Assembly (NCBI GenBank): GCA_028282885.1
Contig: JANQGX010000087.1
Coordinates: forward strand, 42,437-106,436
Length of the DNA: 64,000 bases
Source: SAR324 cluster bacterium
GTDB taxonomy: Bacteria; SAR324; XYD2-FULL-50-16
Reading direction: 5' to 3'
In this document: positions 63,477-64,000 of the stretch, in pieces
Position numbering within the stretch: the first letter of the stretch is position 1
How the letters are laid out: the number at the start of each line of letters is the position of its first letter
Translations under genes and position numbers: made by a program
The notes under the pieces: generated by a model
Databases searched by the model: none
What the model saw: the letters and a program-made list of their open reading frames with translations, nothing else
What the model was told of the DNA's origin: nothing

Positions 63477-63840
63477 AGAAATAACATTGTAAATGATCTT
63501 CAAAGCCTACTATTTGGCACTTTTGGATATTATAAAGAATGTTTGATTTGTATGTCTCGATTTCAATTGCAATTTTTTTTTGTTCTTTAAAAATAATAAT
63601 GTCAGGTCGACCATTGATGAAGTATTCTTAAATAAAAACCTTGAATTCCTTCTATTTGTACCATTCTGCGATTTTTTGTTTCCAGAACCGATGTACTATT
63701 CCTTCTTTAGTGAAGGATCCTCTGATTTATTAGGATCTTTGAATTTACGAAAAAATCTGTAAATCAGTATTCGATTTCTGCGAATCTGAATACAAATTGG
63801 GCAGAATATCAGCCCTGTTTTACTTCTTTACCCGGTTGTT
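63477..63840. other. AT-rich region without a gene
   Basis: No supported gene follows the radical SAM gene. The 60-codon frame at 63580-63762 has no ribosome binding site and overlaps very AT-rich sequence. No transporter, protease or immunity gene is visible here. Confidence 0.5.
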
Positions 63841-64000
63841 TTATTGCCTACCGGGATAGCAGACACACTGATCCCCGAGGATCAAGCAGTCTGTAACTTT
63901 GACCTGCATGATTTTGTGCTTGATAGACCAGGCAGTCGGATAAGACACTCCGATATGCCTTTTCAGTGATAAAGCTAAAATCCCATTTTTATTCTGGCTA
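63841..64000 (-). pseudogene. IS1595/ISXO2-like transposase fragment (cut by window edge)
   Basis: On the minus strand the frame reads NGILALSLKRHIGVSYPTAW, then IKHKIMQV, which matches the helix-turn-helix end of IS1595-family transposases. It runs into unrelated sequence and a stop (TTA at 63841-63843) before the DDE domain, which would normally follow. The N-terminus lies outside the window. Probably an inactive remnant. Confidence 0.6.

Noticed and set aside
63580..63762. 60-codon frame downstream of the radical SAM gene, considered as an extra peptide of the locus
   Set aside because: Non-ATG start, no ribosome binding site and AT-driven composition.

Overview
The window looks like a chromosomal segment of a strictly anaerobic deltaproteobacterium (Desulfobacterota, sulfate-reducer-like). 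This is inferred from gene content: two tungsten-type aldehyde:ferredoxin oxidoreductases, a multi-cluster ferredoxin, a UbiD/UbiX decarboxylase system, a glutaredoxin next to a ferredoxin:thioredoxin-reductase-like protein, and large hybrid kinases with a sigma-54 activator. No rRNA gene, complete tRNA gene or CRISPR array was seen.

Layout. (1) 1-9.2 kb: a cut-off lipoprotein, then a sensory module made of a hybrid histidine kinase with three periplasmic binding domains, a sigma-54 response regulator, and an unrecognised 430-residue protein preceded by a possible sigma-54 promoter. (2) 9.5-17.6 kb: a restriction island with Mrr-type endonuclease, HsdR, HsdM, a DUF1016/YhcG-type nuclease and HsdS, ending in a 20-codon stump of an AAA ATPase gene. 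(3) 17.8-52.8 kb: about thirty genes, all on the minus strand, forming a catabolic supercluster. It holds two ABC importers (peptide/nickel type and nucleoside BMP type), a Na+ symporter, a three-subunit molybdenum hydroxylase with XdhC, a PreA-like reductase, UbiD, UbiX and a probable LpdD, two AORs, a four-cluster ferredoxin, amidohydrolases, an aminopeptidase-T/NicX-like enzyme, a hydroxyacyl-CoA dehydrogenase, an Fe-alcohol dehydrogenase, a class V aminotransferase and an XRE-cupin regulator. Together these suggest uptake, hydroxylation, reductive dearomatisation, decarboxylation, ring cleavage and oxidation of an N-heteroaromatic compound without oxygen. The substrate cannot be read from sequence.

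(4) 52.8-53.5 kb: a divergent control region with repeated AT-rich palindromes. (5) 53.5-57.2 kb: an MFS transporter, a glutaredoxin/FtrB-like pair and a Fic protein. (6) 57.2-64 kb: a decayed mobile region. It has a degenerate 24-bp repeat array, a broken tyrosine recombinase, two fragments resembling opposite parts of an ssrA (tmRNA) 3' end in opposite orientations, an IS4-type element with a stop in its transposase, an intact IS4-type element with a perfect 9-bp target duplication, and an IS1595-like fragment at the edge.

Within region 6 is the best candidate for an undescribed system: a 78-residue peptide with a proline/glycine-rich repeated tail, a 31-codon hydrophobic ORF, and a radical SAM/SPASM enzyme. 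Removing the intact IS and one target copy brings these three into a compact putative RiPP operon. The peptide tail has no Cys, Thr or aromatic residue except two histidines, which does not fit the usual radical SAM RiPP chemistries.
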